Of a stretch of 6,980 nt of DNA, positions 6,497 to 6,980 are shown one piece after another. The notes beneath the pieces were generated by a model. It did no database searches and was not told the origin of the DNA. It saw nothing but the letters and a program-made list of their open reading frames with translations. Source of the stretch: Acetatifactor sp. (lineage in GTDB: Bacteria > Bacillota > Clostridia > Lachnospirales > Lachnospiraceae); contig JAEDDX010000092.1 in assembly GCA_016293615.1 (NCBI GenBank), positions 1 to 6,980 on the forward strand, given 5' to 3'. Positions within the stretch are counted from its first letter, which is position 1, and each line of letters starts with the position of its first letter. The position numbers and the translations under genes were made by a program.

Positions 6497-6785
6497 CGAG
6501 TATGTCCTGCCGGAGGGGCGATTGTGGGAAGTTTTCCCGCATCCCGATCGGTGCGATGAAGCCCGTGCGTTATGCAGAGGTTTTGTAAACTATCGTTTGG
6601 ATGCCACTTCAAAAGTGAGATGCCATGGTAAAGAGCCATGGCATTTTGCTGTTTCAGATGCTGAGAGATCTCTGATCTCTGCCGAGAGCTGTTTGTAGGC
6701 AGTTCTGCCGCAGAAGCAGAGCTATCAAACCGTTTTGTTTTTGCAGGGGACTCACCCATTCTCGGAATTGAATGATGATTCATGC
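6497..6785 (+). other. Non-coding stretch with several short stem-loops
   Basis: I see no credible gene here; open frames on either strand lack family resemblance and good ribosome sites. Small inverted repeats are visible: TGTGGGAA (6523-6530) with TTCCCGCA (6534-6541), containing one G-T pair; CACTT (6605-6609) with AAGTG (6613-6617); the terminator-like hairpin annotated separately; AGAGATC (6664-6670) with GATCTCT (6674-6680); and TTCTG (6703-6707) with CAGAA (6711-6715). No tRNA or riboswitch pattern was recognised. Confidence 0.55.
6620..6647 (+). terminator. Probable terminator of the two-component operon
   Basis: ATGCCATGG (6620-6628) pairs with CCATGGCAT (6636-6644) in a perfect 9-bp stem with loop TAAAGAG, and the right arm ends in TTTT (6644-6647). 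The T-run is short, so efficiency may be modest. It lies 124 bases beyond the kinase stop and is the only hairpin with a T-tract in this gap. Confidence 0.6.
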
Positions 6786-6795
6786 AGAAAAAAAG

Positions 6796-6980
6796 AAATG
6801 GACAATCCGCATGTATTTTCTGGGGCTGGACTCATGTAGATTCAGAGAAATGGACAATCCGCATGTATTTTCTGGGGCTGGGTTCATGTAGATTCAGAGA
6901 AACGGAAAAACCGCATGTAATTTTCGGGGCTGGGTTCATGTAGATTCAGAGAAACGGAAAAACCGCATGTAATTTTCGGG
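6796..6980 (+). repeat. 52-bp tandem repeat array, continuing past the window edge
   Basis: Three full 52-bp units (6796-6847, 6848-6899, 6900-6951) and the first 29 bases of a fourth (6952-6980) lie head to tail without spacers. Units 1 and 2 differ at 2 positions, units 2 and 3 at 6 positions, and the fourth matches unit 3 over all 29 visible bases. The invariant pieces include CCGCATGTA, GGGGCTGG and TCATGTAGATTCAGAG. A degraded unit end, TTCATGCAGAAAAAAAG, precedes the array (6779-6795; 12 of 17 bases match). Because 52 is not a multiple of three and each unit carries stops, the array is not coding. It could be a variable-number tandem repeat or a structured intergenic element; the function is unknown. 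Confidence 0.95.

Noticed and set aside
6369..6698. 109-residue plus-strand open frame overlapping the kinase 3' end
   Set aside because: Its first third is the kinase HATPase domain in another frame, and the rest runs through the terminator hairpin.
6463..6783. 106-residue minus-strand open frame after the kinase
   Set aside because: It has low-complexity composition, no ribosome site or family resemblance, and it covers the stem-loop region.
6796..6980. CRISPR array
   Set aside because: The 52-bp units are contiguous and nearly identical over their full length, with no unique spacers and no cas genes in view.

Overview
The window looks like chromosomal DNA of a low-to-mid GC anaerobic Firmicute, most likely class Clostridia and probably Lachnospiraceae. 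The inference rests on three things: a SCIFF ribosomal peptide with its radical SAM maturase, which is a near-universal hallmark of Clostridia; a fused SecDF; and purine-rich Shine-Dalgarno sites with several GTG starts. Nothing indicates phage or plasmid DNA.

Region 1 (1-3998, + strand) is a SCIFF/Sec block. The window opens inside the last 18 codons of scfA, the Six-Cysteines-In-Forty-Five-residues precursor peptide. A 196-base gap with two clear stem-loops follows, then scfB (256-1656), the SPASM-type radical SAM maturase that installs a Cys-to-Thr thioether in the SCIFF peptide. After 56 bases comes secDF (1713-3953), a single-chain fusion of the two proton-driven Sec translocon subunits. 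A near-textbook intrinsic terminator at 3965-3998 closes the block. No terminator separates scfB from secDF, so they are probably co-transcribed.

Region 2 (about 4000-6650, + strand) is an independent two-component system. It consists of an OmpR/PhoB-family response regulator (GTG start at 4130) and, 6 bases later, a membrane sensor histidine kinase (4820-6496) with a large extracytoplasmic domain, no visible HAMP linker and a degenerate G1 ATP box. A 7-base direct repeat at 11-base period sits just upstream of the regulator and could be an autoregulatory operator. A moderate terminator-like hairpin lies at 6620-6647. The target genes are not in the window.

Region 3 (6497-6980) holds no credible gene. 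It contains several short stem-loops and then a 52-bp tandem repeat array (6796 onward) that runs off the right edge.

The items most worth a second look are the scfA-scfB-secDF linkage, the Asp-to-Ala change in the SecF half of SecDF, and the 52-bp array. None of them by itself demonstrates a new system.
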